64,000 bases of DNA, from positions 49,318 through 113,317 of the forward strand of contig DIGJ01000027.1 in NCBI GenBank assembly GCA_002419585.1, written 5' to 3'. The position numbers and the translations under genes are program-made. Below the pieces are notes generated by a model. That model ran no database searches and was not told the origin of the DNA. It saw only the letters and a list, made by a program, of their open reading frames with translations. This document shows positions 37,831-48,562 of this stretch, piece by piece (positions within the stretch are counted from its first letter, which is position 1; each line of letters opens with the position of its first letter). The DNA comes from Lachnoclostridium sp. UBA5725 (lineage in GTDB: Bacteria > Bacillota > Clostridia > Lachnospirales > Lachnospiraceae).

Positions 37831-39072
37831 TTACTCATATAAAGGATACTTATCCGTTAAGGTTTGAACTAGTTTCATTGCTTTTGTTTTATTCGCATTC
37901 ACATCCTCTACGAGCATTGCGATTGCCTCAGCAATTACATCCATATCCTTTGTATTCATTCCTCTAGTTGTCACTGCTGGTGTTCCAAGACGGATACCAC
38001 TGGTTACAAATGGTGAGGTCGGATCATTTGGAACTGCATTTTTATTACAGGTAATATTTGCTGCATCTAAGAGTTTCTCCGTATCTTTACCGGTCACTCC
38101 TTTATTCTGAAGATCTACTAATAACAGATGATTATCGGTTCCTCCAGATACTAATTGGAAACCTCTGCTCATTAATCCTTTTGCTAACGCATCTGCATTT
38201 AATACCACATTTTTTCCGTACTCTTTAAAACTTGGATCTAGTGCTTCTTTAAAGCAGATTGCTTTTGCAGCAATCACATGCATCAAAGGACCGCCTTGAA
38301 TACCTGGGAAGATTGCTTTATTTAGCTTATATTCCTCTGCGAACTCTTTGCTTGAAAGAATCATACCACCTCTTGGCCCACGAAGCGTTTTATGCGTTGT
38401 GGTGGTGGTTACATGAGCATATGGGATTGGGCTTTCGTGCTGACCAGATGCAACAAGTCCAGCAATATGAGCCATATCCACCATTAGGAAAGCTCCTATT
38501 TCATCTGCAATCTCACGGAATTTCTTAAAATCTATTTTTCTAGCATAAGCACTTGCTCCAGCTATAATCATCTTTGGTTTACATTCCTTTGCAATACGTT
38601 CAACCTCAGCATAATCGATGAAGCCATTTTCATCCACACCATAAGGCACAATTTTGTGATAACTTCCAGACATATTGACTGGACTTCCATGTGTTAGATG
38701 TCCGCCATGGGCAAGATTCATTCCCATTACGGTGTCACCTGGCTTTACTAAGGCAAAATAAACAGCCATGTTTGCCTGTGCACCAGAGTGTGGTTGTACA
38801 TTTGCGTACGTGCAACCAAATAACTTCATTGCACGGTCGATTGCCAATTGTTCCACAACATCTACATATTCACAACCGCCATAATAGCGTTTTCCCGGAT
38901 ATCCTTCTGCATATTTATTGGTGAGAGGGCTGCCCATTGCCGACATAACAGCCTTACTTACTAAATTCTCGGAAGCAATCAATTCAATATGATCTCTCTG
39001 CCTTTTTAGTTCCTTATCCATTGCTTGTGCTATTTCTCGGTCAAACAATTCTACTTCTTCAAAAGAATACAT
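37831..39072 (-). CDS. glyA: Serine hydroxymethyltransferase
   Basis: The 413-residue PLP enzyme moves the serine hydroxymethyl group to tetrahydrofolate, giving glycine and methylene-[18 protein letters not shown] near residue 28, [11 protein letters not shown] near residue 55, and the PLP-binding Lys in [17 protein letters not shown] near residue 225 are all present. I start at 39072, after AGGAGGAG; an upstream extension of nine codons is not needed. Its product feeds one-carbon units to PurN, encoded next to it. Confidence 0.97.
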   Translation of the reverse strand: MYSFEEVELFDREIAQAMDKELKRQRDHIELIASENLVSKAVMSAMGSPLTNKYAEGYPGKRYYGGCEYVDVVEQLAIDRAMKLFGCTYANVQPHSGAQANMAVYFALVKPGDTVMGMNLAHGGHLTHGSPVNMSGSYHKIVPYGVDENGFIDYAEVERIAKECKPKMIIAGASAYARKIDFKKFREIADEIGAFLMVDMAHIAGLVASGQHESPIPYAHVTTTTTHKTLRGPRGGMILSSKEFAEEYKLNKAIFPGIQGGPLMHVIAAKAICFKEALDPSFKEYGKNVVLNADALAKGLMSRGFQLVSGGTDNHLLLVDLQNKGVTGKDTEKLLDAANITCNKNAVPNDPTSPFVTSGIRLGTPAVTTRGMNTKDMDVIAEAIAMLVEDVNANKTKAMKLVQTLTDKYPLYE

Positions 39073-39189
39073 AATAAATCTCCTCCTGATATCTATCATT
39101 TGTTATTTAAAACGATTCGTACTAATTTTACTATTTTACTAGCTTAGCGTATTAAAGTCAATGGCTTTTGAAAAAAGCATGACACAAAA

Positions 39190-40461
39190 CTAGGCTTCAT
39201 CAATAGCTTTACCAATATCATGACGCATATACTTGTTTTCATACTGAATCCACTCTGTTGCTTTATATGCATTTGCTCTCGCTTCTTTTAAATTTTTACC
39301 CTTTGCTGTCACTCCAAGTACACGTCCACCATTTGTTACAATACCATCCTGTGTCGTTCGCGTTCCTGCATGAAACACATAGTAGTCTTCTTTATTTTTA
39401 AAATGTTCAAGCCCTGTTATACTCTTTCCTTTTTCATAGCTTAAGGGATATCCATCCGAAGCTAAAACAACACAAACAGCTGCATTATTCTCAAAAGTCA
39501 GCGCCTGTTCATTCAAACGTCCTTCGATACAAGCTTCCATTACATCAATTATATCATTCTTCATTCTTGGTAGTACAACTTGTGCTTCTGGATCTCCAAA
39601 CCTTACATTATATTCGAGCACTCTAGGACCATTTGGAGTCAAAATCAAACCAATAAACATAATTCCTACAAAGTCTCGGCCCTCTGCTTTCATTGCATCC
39701 ATTGATGGCTGATAAACATACTTATCGCAAAAAGCTTCCACTTCTTTGGTATAAAACGGACTAGGAGAAAATGTACCCATACCACCCGTATTGAGTCCTT
39801 GATCACCATCTTTTGCACGTTTATGATCTTGTGCACTCGTCATAGGAAGGATATGTGTTCCATCACAAAAACAAAGCACAGAAACTTCTCTACCACATAA
39901 AAATTCTTCGATAACAATACGGTTTCCTGCATTCCCAAAGGCTTTATCAAGCATCAGAGTCTTTACTCCCTCTTTTGCTTCTTCCAGTGAATTACAAATT
40001 AAAACCCCTTTTCCTAGTGCTAAACCATCTGCTTTAATTACGATTGGGTAGGATGCTGTTTCCAGATATGTATATGCATCCTGCGCGCGGTCAAACGATT
40101 CATAAGCAGCACTTGGAATATTGTATTTTTTCATCAAATCTTTGGAAAAAACTTTGGATCCTTCTAATATTGCAGCATTTTTTCTCGGTCCAAATACCTT
40201 TAGTCCTTGTTCCTCAAAAACATCGACGATTCCTGCAACTAAAGGATCATCCATTCCGATAATCGTAAGATCAATTTCATTTTCTTTTGCAAACTGCGCC
40301 AAACGATCATGCTCCATTGCTTCAATATCGACACATTCTGCCATTTCAGAAATTCCTGCATTCCCAGGAGCACAATAAATTTTATCTACACGACTGCTCT
40401 TTGCAACGCAAGTTGCAATCGCATGCTCTCTTCCACCGCTTCCAACAATTAAAACTTTCAT
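39190..40461 (-). CDS. purD: Phosphoribosylamine-glycine ligase (GAR synthetase)
   Basis: The 423-residue ATP-grasp enzyme joins glycine to phosphoribosylamine. GSGGREHA near residue 7, KADGLALGKGV near residue 145 and FGDPEAQVVLPR near residue 285 are family signatures. The start overlaps the purN stop (ATGA). It is the last gene in the purM-purN-purD order, directly upstream of glyA. Confidence 0.97.
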   Translation of the reverse strand: MKVLIVGSGGREHAIATCVAKSSRVDKIYCAPGNAGISEMAECVDIEAMEHDRLAQFAKENEIDLTIIGMDDPLVAGIVDVFEEQGLKVFGPRKNAAILEGSKVFSKDLMKKYNIPSAAYESFDRAQDAYTYLETASYPIVIKADGLALGKGVLICNSLEEAKEGVKTLMLDKAFGNAGNRIVIEEFLCGREVSVLCFCDGTHILPMTSAQDHKRAKDGDQGLNTGGMGTFSPSPFYTKEVEAFCDKYVYQPSMDAMKAEGRDFVGIMFIGLILTPNGPRVLEYNVRFGDPEAQVVLPRMKNDIIDVMEACIEGRLNEQALTFENNAAVCVVLASDGYPLSYEKGKSITGLEHFKNKEDYYVFHAGTRTTQDGIVTNGGRVLGVTAKGKNLKEARANAYKATEWIQYENKYMRHDIGKAIDEA

Positions 40462-41093
40462 CCTTTGCTCCTTTGTTCATCGATTGCTTTACCAAAACAA
40501 GTTACTTTTCCATTTGCAATCCAATCAATTGCCTTAGGTAATAAAATCCATTCAGCCTCTTCCATCACTCTTTTTTGTAAGATTTCCGGTGTATCACCAT
40601 CCAACACTTCGACTGCCTTTTGCAGTAAAATTGGTCCAGTATCCGTCCCCTCATCTACAAAATGTACCGTTGCACCCGTCACCTTCACTCCTCGTGCCAG
40701 TGCTTCTTCATGTACCTTTAAGCCATAGAACCCATCTCCACAAAAGGATGGGATTAAAGAAGGATGTATATTAATAATCTGATTATGGTAAGCTTCAATG
40801 ATTCGTTTCGGAAGGATAACAAGATAACCTGCCAAAACGATTAGATCAATGGCATAGGCCTGCAAGCATGTGAGTAACGCTTCTCCAAAATCGTCTTTTG
40901 AATTATAATCTCTAGGCGAAATACAAATAGCATTAATTCCATATTTCTTTGCACGCGTAAGCGCATAGGCATCTTTCTTATTGCTGATAACTAACTCTAT
41001 CTTTGCATTTTTTATCGTTCCATCTTCCAGTCGGTCAATCATAGCCTGTAAATTTGTACCACCACCAGATACCAATACAGCAACCCTTAGCAT
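40458..41093 (-). CDS. purN: Phosphoribosylglycinamide formyltransferase 1 (GART)
   Basis: The 211-residue enzyme transfers the formyl group of 10-formyl-THF to [17 protein letters not shown] near residue 7, the folate-binding stretch with [10 protein letters not shown] near residue 110, and [17 protein letters not shown] near residue 138 with catalytic His and Asp are clear. It overlaps purM by 7 bp and purD by 4 bp. Confidence 0.96.
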   Translation of the reverse strand: MLRVAVLVSGGGTNLQAMIDRLEDGTIKNAKIELVISNKKDAYALTRAKKYGINAICISPRDYNSKDDFGEALLTCLQAYAIDLIVLAGYLVILPKRIIEAYHNQIINIHPSLIPSFCGDGFYGLKVHEEALARGVKVTGATVHFVDEGTDTGPILLQKAVEVLDGDTPEILQKRVMEEAEWILLPKAIDWIANGKVTCFGKAIDEQRSKG

Positions 41094-42112
41094 AGTGATA
41101 CCCCTTTGTCTCCTGCCTTAATATCTCCAAGAATATAAGCAGTCTCACCTGCAGTCTTAATTAGACTCATAGCAGAATCTACACTATTTTTATCTACCGC
41201 TATAATCATACCGATACCCATATTAAAGGTATTGTACATGATGGTTTCTTCAATCGCTCCATCTTTTTGTAGCATTCCAAAGATTGGAGGAACTTCATAG
41301 CTATATTTGCGTATATGTGCATGCATTCCATCTGGTAGCATTCTAGGAATATTTTCATAGAATCCACCACCCGTAATATGACTACAGGCTTTTACTGTAA
41401 TACCACCCGTCTTTAGTACGGAAAGCGCTTTTACATAAATTTTGGTTGGGGTCAATAAGGTTTCACCTAATGTAGCTCCAAGCACTTCATAATATTTATC
41501 AAGAACAGACTTTTTCATATCAAAAACATTACGAACCAGTGAATATCCATTGCTATGAATTCCAGAGGAGGCAATTCCAAGTAGTACATCACCCTCTTTT
41601 AATTCATCTCCTGTAATCATATCCTTCTCGTCCACGATTCCAACAGCAAATCCTGCCAAATCGTATTCATCAATCGGATAAAACCCTGGCATCTCTGCCG
41701 TTTCTCCGCCAATCAATGCTGCATTTGCCTGTTTACATCCAGCTGCAACTCCACTCACAATCGTTGCAATTCGTTCAGGTTCATTTTTACCACAAGCAAT
41801 GTAATCGAGGAAAAATAAAGGCTCACCACCAGTACAAGCAATATCATTTACACACATGGCAACACAGTCAATCCCTATGGTATCATGTTTGTCCATTAAG
41901 AATGCAAGCTTTAACTTTGTTCCAACTCCATCCGTACCGGATACTAAAGTTGGTTTCTCCATATGTTTAAAGTGCTCCAAGGAAAAAGCACCTGAAAATC
42001 CTCCGATTTTTGTCAGTACTTCTCTTCGCATCGTTCCTTGAATGTGCTGTTTCATAAGCTCTACTGATTTATAGCCTGCCTCAATGTCGACTCCTGCCTT
42101 CTTGTAATCCAT
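41087..42112 (-). CDS. purM: Phosphoribosylformylglycinamidine cyclo-ligase (AIR synthetase)
   Basis: The 341-residue ATP-dependent enzyme closes the imidazole ring. [14 protein letters not shown] near residue 58, [18 protein letters not shown] near residue 85 and [10 protein letters not shown] near residue 140 are diagnostic. AGGAGG precedes the ATG. It is first in the three-gene purine unit; other pur genes are not in this window, so the pathway is split across the genome. Confidence 0.97.
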   Translation of the reverse strand: MDYKKAGVDIEAGYKSVELMKQHIQGTMRREVLTKIGGFSGAFSLEHFKHMEKPTLVSGTDGVGTKLKLAFLMDKHDTIGIDCVAMCVNDIACTGGEPLFFLDYIACGKNEPERIATIVSGVAAGCKQANAALIGGETAEMPGFYPIDEYDLAGFAVGIVDEKDMITGDELKEGDVLLGIASSGIHSNGYSLVRNVFDMKKSVLDKYYEVLGATLGETLLTPTKIYVKALSVLKTGGITVKACSHITGGGFYENIPRMLPDGMHAHIRKYSYEVPPIFGMLQKDGAIEETIMYNTFNMGIGMIIAVDKNSVDSAMSLIKTAGETAYILGDIKAGDKGVSLC

Positions 42113-42243
42113 GGTTTGTCCTCCTGAATTTCTTTCTATTGATACATTTCGCTCTTATTGTATCATATAAAACGGCATCTTTACTAGCACCTGGCTCTTA
42201 TCTATTTCTAATACGAGTTATAAGTTTACCTTATATTTCATGA

Positions 42244-43674
42244 TTAACCGATGGAACGTTCCCCTGCAATTTGGACCTTAATTAAATTTGTAGTTCCAGA
42301 CATTCCCAATGGAACACCTGCTGTAATAACAGTCAAATCTCCTTCTTGTACGAAACCAGTTTTCATTACCTCTTGCGTAGCATGGTCAATTAATTCATAA
42401 GAGTCCTGCTCTTCACGTATATGAAGTGGATAAATTCCCCAGGATAAATTTAACTGACGGCAGATATGGGGATGTGTAGCACAACCCATAATTGGGCATT
42501 CCGGACGGTATTTTGTTACCATTCTGGCTGTTCTGCCTGATTTTGTTACCGTAATAATTGCTTTTGCATTCATATCATGCGCAATAGTGCATGTTGCATG
42601 GCAAATCGCTTCTGTGGTATCTGATTCAATATTCTCAATTGCTTTAAAGCGTTTTTTATAATCGATATCCTGCTCTGTTCTTTCTGCAATGCGAACCATG
42701 GTCTGTAGTGCCTGGGTTGGATATTTTCCTGCAGCTGTTTCTCCTGAGAGCATAATCGCACTGGTACCATCATAAATTGCATTTGCTACGTCAGAAATCT
42801 CTGCTCTGGTCGGTCTTGGATTCTTCATCATGGAATCTAACATCTGCGTTGCTGTAATGACTGGTTTTCCTGCATTGTACACTTTTTTAATGATTAATTT
42901 CTGAAGTACTGGCACTTCTTCACCAGGGATTTCTACACCCATATCTCCTCTGGCAATCATAATTGCGTCAGCTGCTTTAATAATCTCATCAATATTCTCA
43001 ACACCTTGCAAATTTTCAATTTTTGCAATAATTTGAACGGATTCTCCTCCATTTTCTTTTAAGAGTTTTCGAACATCATAAACATCTTGTGCAGTTCTGG
43101 TAAATGATGCCGCGATAAAATCATATCCATTTTTTATACCAAATAAAATATCATTTTTATCTTTTTCACTTAAGAAATCCATGGACAATTCTGCTCCTGG
43201 CACATTAACACCCTTATTATTCGATATAAAGCCATCATTCATTACGGTACAGTTGATGTTGCATTCATCGACTTTGTCAACATTAAGTTCAACAAGACCA
43301 TCGTCAATTAATATTTTGGATCCTTCCTTTACATCCTTTGTAAGTTCCTTATATGAAATGGATACTATCGTTTCATCTCCCTCCACATCTTTCGTCGTTA
43401 ATGTAAATTTCTGACCCTGTTTAAGCTGGATTTTTTCTTCCTTGAATTTTCCAATTCTAATTTCTGGACCTTTTGTGTCAAGAAGTGCTGCAACCGGAAG
43501 ATTTAATTCATCACGAAGACGTTTGATAATTTTTAAACGATTCAAATGCTCCTCATGATCTGCATGTGAAAAATTAAATCTTGCTACATTCATTCCATTA
43601 ATCATTAATTCCCTAATTGATTGTTCATCATTCGCGGATGGTCCAAGTGTACAAATTATTTTCGTTTTTCTCAT
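42244..43674 (-). CDS. pyk: Pyruvate kinase
   Basis: The 476-residue enzyme converts PEP and ADP to pyruvate and ATP. RKTKIICTLGPS at the start, LLDTKGPEIRIG near residue 65, the Lys/Glu catalytic block IIAKIENLQGVENIDEI near residue 218, and MIARGDMGVEIP near residue 240 are standard. It lacks the extra C-terminal PEP-utiliser-like domain found in Bacillus enzymes of about 585 residues. I start at 43674, after AGGAGA; a longer frame to 43716 is not supported. With ppdK in the same cell, the PEP/pyruvate step can run both ways. Confidence 0.97.
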   Translation of the reverse strand: MRKTKIICTLGPSANDEQSIRELMINGMNVARFNFSHADHEEHLNRLKIIKRLRDELNLPVAALLDTKGPEIRIGKFKEEKIQLKQGQKFTLTTKDVEGDETIVSISYKELTKDVKEGSKILIDDGLVELNVDKVDECNINCTVMNDGFISNNKGVNVPGAELSMDFLSEKDKNDILFGIKNGYDFIAASFTRTAQDVYDVRKLLKENGGESVQIIAKIENLQGVENIDEIIKAADAIMIARGDMGVEIPGEEVPVLQKLIIKKVYNAGKPVITATQMLDSMMKNPRPTRAEISDVANAIYDGTSAIMLSGETAAGKYPTQALQTMVRIAERTEQDIDYKKRFKAIENIESDTTEAICHATCTIAHDMNAKAIITVTKSGRTARMVTKYRPECPIMGCATHPHICRQLNLSWGIYPLHIREEQDSYELIDHATQEVMKTGFVQEGDLTVITAGVPLGMSGTTNLIKVQIAGERSIG

Positions 43675-43722
43675 AATAGTTCTCCTATCTATTCTTTCAA
43701 TTTTTTTATTTTCCATTCAATA

Positions 43723-43752
43723 TTATACTTTAAATATAATAATAAAGTATAA
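43723..43752 (-). promoter_or_regulatory. Inverted repeat and -10 box upstream of pyk
   Basis: TTATACTTTA (43723-43732) is mirrored by TAAAGTATAA (43743-43752). On the minus strand the proximal arm contains TATAAT, a probable -10, but no good -35 is visible at 17 bp, which may point to an activator binding the dyad. Confidence 0.4.
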
Positions 43753-43853
43753 CACATTCTTTATACAAACTATAGACTTGCTTTTTGAAAAGTTTTACCC
43801 ATCTATCTTCAAAAAATTCAGTATTTACTATATAACATATTTGGATAAAAAGC

Positions 43854-43906
43854 AAGGAACTGTTGCTTAATCAACAATACTGTTGATTTTGACAACAATT
43901 CCTTTT
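43854..43906 (-). terminator. Terminator after the second solute-binding gene
   Basis: On the minus strand AAAAGGAATTGTTGTC pairs imperfectly with GCAACAGTTCCTT, followed by GCTTTTTATCC. A related hairpin follows the upstream paralogue at 46238-46291, so it was probably duplicated with the gene. Confidence 0.7.
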
Positions 43907-43915
43907 GTTTTGTTG

Positions 43916-46168
43916 TTACTTTACTTCATTTAAGTAGGTCTGTACTCTGTTTTGAATCAGTTTTGCCGTCTCCGTTGCAGATTTTTGTCCAGCAAAATAT
44001 GCACCGGTTTCCTCATCCATAATTTCATAAACCTTCATATCATATCGCATTACCTGATTGAGTGATTTCAAGAATTTCATTACTTTTTGACATTCTTCAT
44101 CTGTTACGGTACCTAATTTTTCTTCTTTTCCATTTACCATATAGGTTTCTTCATATGGAACTTCTTTTCCATTCTCATCGGTATAAGTATCTACCTTTTG
44201 TGCCTCTTCTTTTTTCTTTTCAATGGAAGAGAGTTTTACCGGCCACACATAAGATACCAAATCTTGATAGTCATCATCAAAAAATATCTTTACAAAATCC
44301 CAGGCTGCATCTTGATTACCCGATTTCGCTGATATGGAAAGTTCAAAATTTGCGGAAATAGCTGAACCATTTTTACTTGCATTCGGAAATCCAATGAAGG
44401 TTACATCTTCTCCAAAGGCTACCTTTTGTATCCGATGAAAATCCGAAAAGTCGGTTAGATTGTTTACCTGTAGTAGTGTTTTTCCATTGCGATAAGCTAG
44501 CTCTTCCTCACTGCTTCTTTCTTCATAATTTGATTCTGATTGATCATAGCTTTCTGGAAATTGATTTGCGAATTCGAGCAGGCGAATAAACTCCTCATTC
44601 TCAAAATTACAGGTTCCTTTATCCCAGTCAACATATTCATCCATACACATATAACTGCCATAAGCAAGAATCGTAGATTTGACTACATCACTAAATATTT
44701 TGGTTTCCTTTGGTTTGGAGGCCACTAATGATTCTAAATCATCCATGGTCCAGCCCATTTCGCTTCCGACATCTGTTGTTTTTCCCATAACGGTAAATGG
44801 ATAAAAAGAAGGAACCAATGTATATAATTTACCATTTCGTTCAAAGGCATCAAAAATATTTTGAAGATAATCTTCTCGATTAAAATTCTGATCTTTTTTT
44901 ATTAATTCATTAAAATCTACAAATAGACCTTTGGAGGCAAGATTTTCGAGCGAATCCGAATTACTAACACATACAATATCTGGAATATTTCCTGAAATAA
45001 TATCGGCATTTAACTTTTTAGAACCAGCTTGGTAATCATCTTCCGTATTATAAATTGAATAATCTTTTAGCGTAATACGATATTTTTCGCTTTTTTTATT
45101 ATATTCAATGATAACCGGACTCAGCTCCATATCATAAACGGTAGCCATCGTAAGAATAGTTTTATCAACTACATCTTTTGGTGCTACTTTCGTTAATACA
45201 GCAAGTTCACTGATATTCTTCATAAAATTATTGGTTACACATGCGATTCTTCCGTCGGATAATCCTGAAATGTAATTAACCGAACTTCCATCAATATCGG
45301 AATCAATCCAGTTAATTAATTTTGTTTTTTCACTGTTTGCAATATTATAACCGTATAAATCCATGGAATCCTTGATAAACAAATCATATCCGATTGCCTG
45401 ATAAAACGAGCAATTATTTAAATTATCTTCCATTTTGATGGCTTCTGAAAACTTCTTCGTCTGAGCATCATACTCTTTTACTTCCTTTGAGGAATAGTCT
45501 TTTGTATACTGAGTCAGCATCATATTACCATCCTGCGTGAGAAATGCACTTTCCACATAACTGTCGGTAGTATCAATCGAATTTACTGATTTACCTTCCT
45601 TATCATAAATATCAATGCAACTTGAGGATATCATAAAAATTAGTCCAGACTTGTCTACTAACATACTGTTTGGGTAAAAGTCTTCTTTATCTTTTAATTC
45701 CACTTTTAAAAGTTCTTTCCCATTGCCATCCATTTTTGCAAGATAGTTCTTTGTGAGATACTGTATATTTTCAGGATCTGCCTTATCCTCTTTGAATTCT
45801 GATTCAAAGAAGCATACGTTACCATCTTGATCAACCGTAAAATTGCTAATGTTTCTTTGATCATCCTTTTGTTCATAAATTAGTTTCGTATCTGTTCCAT
45901 CTGCACTCATGGAGCAAATCATATAATGTGTATAATTCTTTGTCTCGTTGTAACCATCCATATAAATGCGATCATTTACTACCTTCATGGTATTAATACG
46001 CGTCATTCCCTCTGGCAAATCATAGTAATTGGCATGGTACACATGGTCTTTATCCATCGTAGCTTCACCGGATGCCGGCTTACTATTACATCCTGTGAAT
46101 AAGCCAGTAACCATCGTTGCTACCATTGTAAGCGCAGCGAATCTAGTTAGTAACTTTCTTATATTCAT
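43916..46168 (-). CDS. Lipoprotein: propeller-like domain plus ABC solute-binding domain (paralogue 2)
   Basis: The 750-residue product starts with a lipoprotein signal (ALTMVATMVTGLFTGC, Cys about residue 27). Residues about 40-340 hold repeated strands such as MKVVNDRIYMDGY, FTVDQDGNVCFFES and MLVDKSGLIFMIS, a pattern like beta-propeller blades. From about 345 (ILTMATVYDMELSPVIIEYNKKS) to the end it resembles extracellular sugar-binding proteins of ABC importers, including GDIPDIVCVSN-type and ANQFPESYD blocks. It is a close tandem relative of the gene upstream. The ATG at 46168 follows GGGGGG. It probably captures a carbohydrate or peptide for the permeases at 51426-53185; the ligand is unknown. 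Confidence 0.8.
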   Translation of the reverse strand: MNIRKLLTRFAALTMVATMVTGLFTGCNSKPASGEATMDKDHVYHANYYDLPEGMTRINTMKVVNDRIYMDGYNETKNYTHYMICSMSADGTDTKLIYEQKDDQRNISNFTVDQDGNVCFFESEFKEDKADPENIQYLTKNYLAKMDGNGKELLKVELKDKEDFYPNSMLVDKSGLIFMISSSCIDIYDKEGKSVNSIDTTDSYVESAFLTQDGNMMLTQYTKDYSSKEVKEYDAQTKKFSEAIKMEDNLNNCSFYQAIGYDLFIKDSMDLYGYNIANSEKTKLINWIDSDIDGSSVNYISGLSDGRIACVTNNFMKNISELAVLTKVAPKDVVDKTILTMATVYDMELSPVIIEYNKKSEKYRITLKDYSIYNTEDDYQAGSKKLNADIISGNIPDIVCVSNSDSLENLASKGLFVDFNELIKKDQNFNREDYLQNIFDAFERNGKLYTLVPSFYPFTVMGKTTDVGSEMGWTMDDLESLVASKPKETKIFSDVVKSTILAYGSYMCMDEYVDWDKGTCNFENEEFIRLLEFANQFPESYDQSESNYEERSSEEELAYRNGKTLLQVNNLTDFSDFHRIQKVAFGEDVTFIGFPNASKNGSAISANFELSISAKSGNQDAAWDFVKIFFDDDYQDLVSYVWPVKLSSIEKKKEEAQKVDTYTDENGKEVPYEETYMVNGKEEKLGTVTDEECQKVMKFLKSLNQVMRYDMKVYEIMDEETGAYFAGQKSATETAKLIQNRVQTYLNEVK

Positions 46169-46237
46169 GTTGTTTCCCCCCACTTTGTTATTACTTTACT
46201 TTTTCCTCTTTGCTTTAAGTACTTCCATTTCATCTTA

Positions 46238-46291
46238 AAAAGGAACTGTCAAAAAACATCATTCATATTGATTTTTACAACAATTCCTTTT
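46238..46291 (-). terminator. Terminator between the two solute-binding paralogues
   Basis: On the minus strand AAAAGGAATTGT pairs with ACAGTTCCTTTTT around a long loop, ending in a T-run. It resembles the hairpin at 43854-43906. It should lower expression of the second paralogue relative to the first. Confidence 0.65.
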
Positions 46292-46300
46292 CATTAATAG

Positions 46301-48562
46301 TTATTGTATTTCATTTAAGTACGTTTGCACTCTGTTCTGAATAAGTTTTGCTGTCTCCTGGGCAGATTTTTGTCCAGCGAAATATGCACCGGTTTCCTCA
46401 TCCATTATCTCATAAATTTTTGTATCATATCTCATTACTTGATTTAATGATTTTAAGAATGTCATTATTTTTTCACATTCTTGATCGGTTACCGTACCTA
46501 ATTTTTCTTCTTTTCCATTTACAGTATAGGTTTCCTCATATGGAACTTCCTTACCATTTTCATCGGTATATGTCTGAACTTTTTGCGCTGTAGCTTTTTT
46601 CTTTTCGATTGCAGAAAGTTTTACTGGCCATGTATAAGAACAGCTATCTTGGTAATCGTCTTCAAAAAATGATTTAACAAAATCCCATGCTGCGTCCTGT
46701 GCTACAGATCTTGATGAAATTGCTAGTTGGATATTTGGTGTAATCGCAGAACCATTTTTGCTAGCAGTCGGGAATCCAATAAAAGTAACATCTTCACCAA
46801 AAGTTACCTTTTGCATGCGATGAAACTCAGCAAAATCGGATAAAAAGCTTTCCATCAAAAGAGTGGTACCTTTGCGATAAGATAAATCTTCCCCACTGGT
46901 TGGATCCATCATCCCATCCTCAACTCGGCTTTGATCATCCATTTTTTCAGGAAACTGATTTGCAAATTCAAGCAGACGAATGAATTCCTCATTATCAAAA
47001 TTACAGGATCCTTTTTCCCAATCAACATATTCATCCATGCACATATAGTTACCATAAGATAACATCATTGATTTTGTTGCATGACTCATTATTTTAGTAT
47101 CTTTTGGCTTATTTGCAACTAATGCTTGTAAATCATCCATGGTCCAGCCCATGTTACTGCCAACATCCGATGTTTTTCCTAAAATGGTGAATACACTAAA
47201 GGATGGAACTATCGAATATAATTTTCCTTTGGATTCAAAAGCAGTAAAGACATTTTCAAGGTAATCACTCTTTTTAAAACTATCATCTTTTTTTATCAAT
47301 TCATTGAAATCTACAAAAAGACCTTTGGATGCGCAACTTTCAAAAGAACTAGTATCACTGATGCAAAGAATATCTGGTACATTGCCAGAAATGATATCCG
47401 AATTAAGTTTCTTTGAGCCAGCTTCGTAATCATCGTCTGTATTATAAATTGAATAATCTTTTAATGTAATACGATATTTTTCACTCTTTTTGTTAAACTC
47501 AATGATAACTGGACTAAGCTGCATATCATAAACCGTAGCCAGTGTAAGCACTGTTTTGTCTACGACATCTTCTGGTGCAACTTTTGTTAATACTGCAAGT
47601 TCACTCGTGTTCTTCATGTAGTTATTTGTAACACATACCAGTCTTCCATCCGATAATCCAGAAATATAATTTACAGAACTTCCATCAATATCCGAATCAA
47701 TCCAATTGATAAGTTGTGTTTGTTCCCCACCTGAAACATTGTATCCATATAGGCTGGTGCTATCCTTCATAAATAAATCATAACCGACTGCCTGATAAAA
47801 GGTATAGTTATTTAAATTTCCCTCCATTTTAATTGGCTCAGAAAATTTCTTTGTCTGTGAATCGTACTCTTTTAATTCTTTCGAAGAATAGTCTTCTGTA
47901 TACTGTGACAACATGACATTACCCTTTTGTGACAAGAAAGCACTATCCACATAACTGTTGGTTGTATCAACAGAATTGATTAATTTTCCATCTTTATCAT
48001 ATACATCCAGACTCTCAGAGGATAGCATGAAAATATTTCCTGCTCCATCCACTAGCATACTGTTTGCATAGAAATTTTCTTTCCCTTTTAACTCCACATT
48101 TAAAAGCTCTTTTCCATTACCATCTACTTTTGTAAGGTAGTTCTTTGAAGTATACTGAACATTTTGAGGATCGGTTTTATCTTCTTTATATTCTGATTTG
48201 AAGAAGCATAAGTTACCATCTTGATCCACCGTAAAATTACTAATGTTGCTGTTTTGATCATCCTTTGGCTCGTAAATGAGTTTTCCATCCGTTCCATCTG
48301 CATTCATGGAACAAATCATATAAGTATAATTATTTTTTTCATTGTAACCATCAATATAAATGCGATCTTTCACCACTTTCATGGTATTAATTCTCGTCAT
48401 TCCTTCTGGCAAATCATAATAAGTTGCACTGTAAACATGGTCTTTATCCATGACAGCTCCTGTGGAAGTTTTCTTACTTCCACACCCTGCAAATAAGCCT
48501 GCCACCATCGTCGCAACCATCGTAAGTGCAATACACCTAGTTAATCGACTTCTCTTTTTCAT
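46301..48562 (-). CDS. Lipoprotein: propeller-like domain plus ABC solute-binding domain (paralogue 1)
   Basis: The 753-residue product has a lipobox near residue 26 (TMVAGLFAGC) and the same order as its neighbour: a propeller-like region (about 40-340) and a solute-binding domain (about 345-753). Long stretches are identical between the two, for example DSDIDGSSVNYISGLSDGR and MCMDEYVDW. The start lies inside the preceding MacB-like gene (26-bp overlap) with GGGAGG upstream, so it is translated together with it. The solute-binding half matches the adjacent permeases; the propeller half is not a usual part of importers and may bind a partner or a surface polymer. Confidence 0.82.
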   Translation of the reverse strand: MKKRSRLTRCIALTMVATMVAGLFAGCGSKKTSTGAVMDKDHVYSATYYDLPEGMTRINTMKVVKDRIYIDGYNEKNNYTYMICSMNADGTDGKLIYEPKDDQNSNISNFTVDQDGNLCFFKSEYKEDKTDPQNVQYTSKNYLTKVDGNGKELLNVELKGKENFYANSMLVDGAGNIFMLSSESLDVYDKDGKLINSVDTTNSYVDSAFLSQKGNVMLSQYTEDYSSKELKEYDSQTKKFSEPIKMEGNLNNYTFYQAVGYDLFMKDSTSLYGYNVSGGEQTQLINWIDSDIDGSSVNYISGLSDGRLVCVTNNYMKNTSELAVLTKVAPEDVVDKTVLTLATVYDMQLSPVIIEFNKKSEKYRITLKDYSIYNTDDDYEAGSKKLNSDIISGNVPDILCISDTSSFESCASKGLFVDFNELIKKDDSFKKSDYLENVFTAFESKGKLYSIVPSFSVFTILGKTSDVGSNMGWTMDDLQALVANKPKDTKIMSHATKSMMLSYGNYMCMDEYVDWEKGSCNFDNEEFIRLLEFANQFPEKMDDQSRVEDGMMDPTSGEDLSYRKGTTLLMESFLSDFAEFHRMQKVTFGEDVTFIGFPTASKNGSAITPNIQLAISSRSVAQDAAWDFVKSFFEDDYQDSCSYTWPVKLSAIEKKKATAQKVQTYTDENGKEVPYEETYTVNGKEEKLGTVTDQECEKIMTFLKSLNQVMRYDTKIYEIMDEETGAYFAGQKSAQETAKLIQNRVQTYLNEIQ

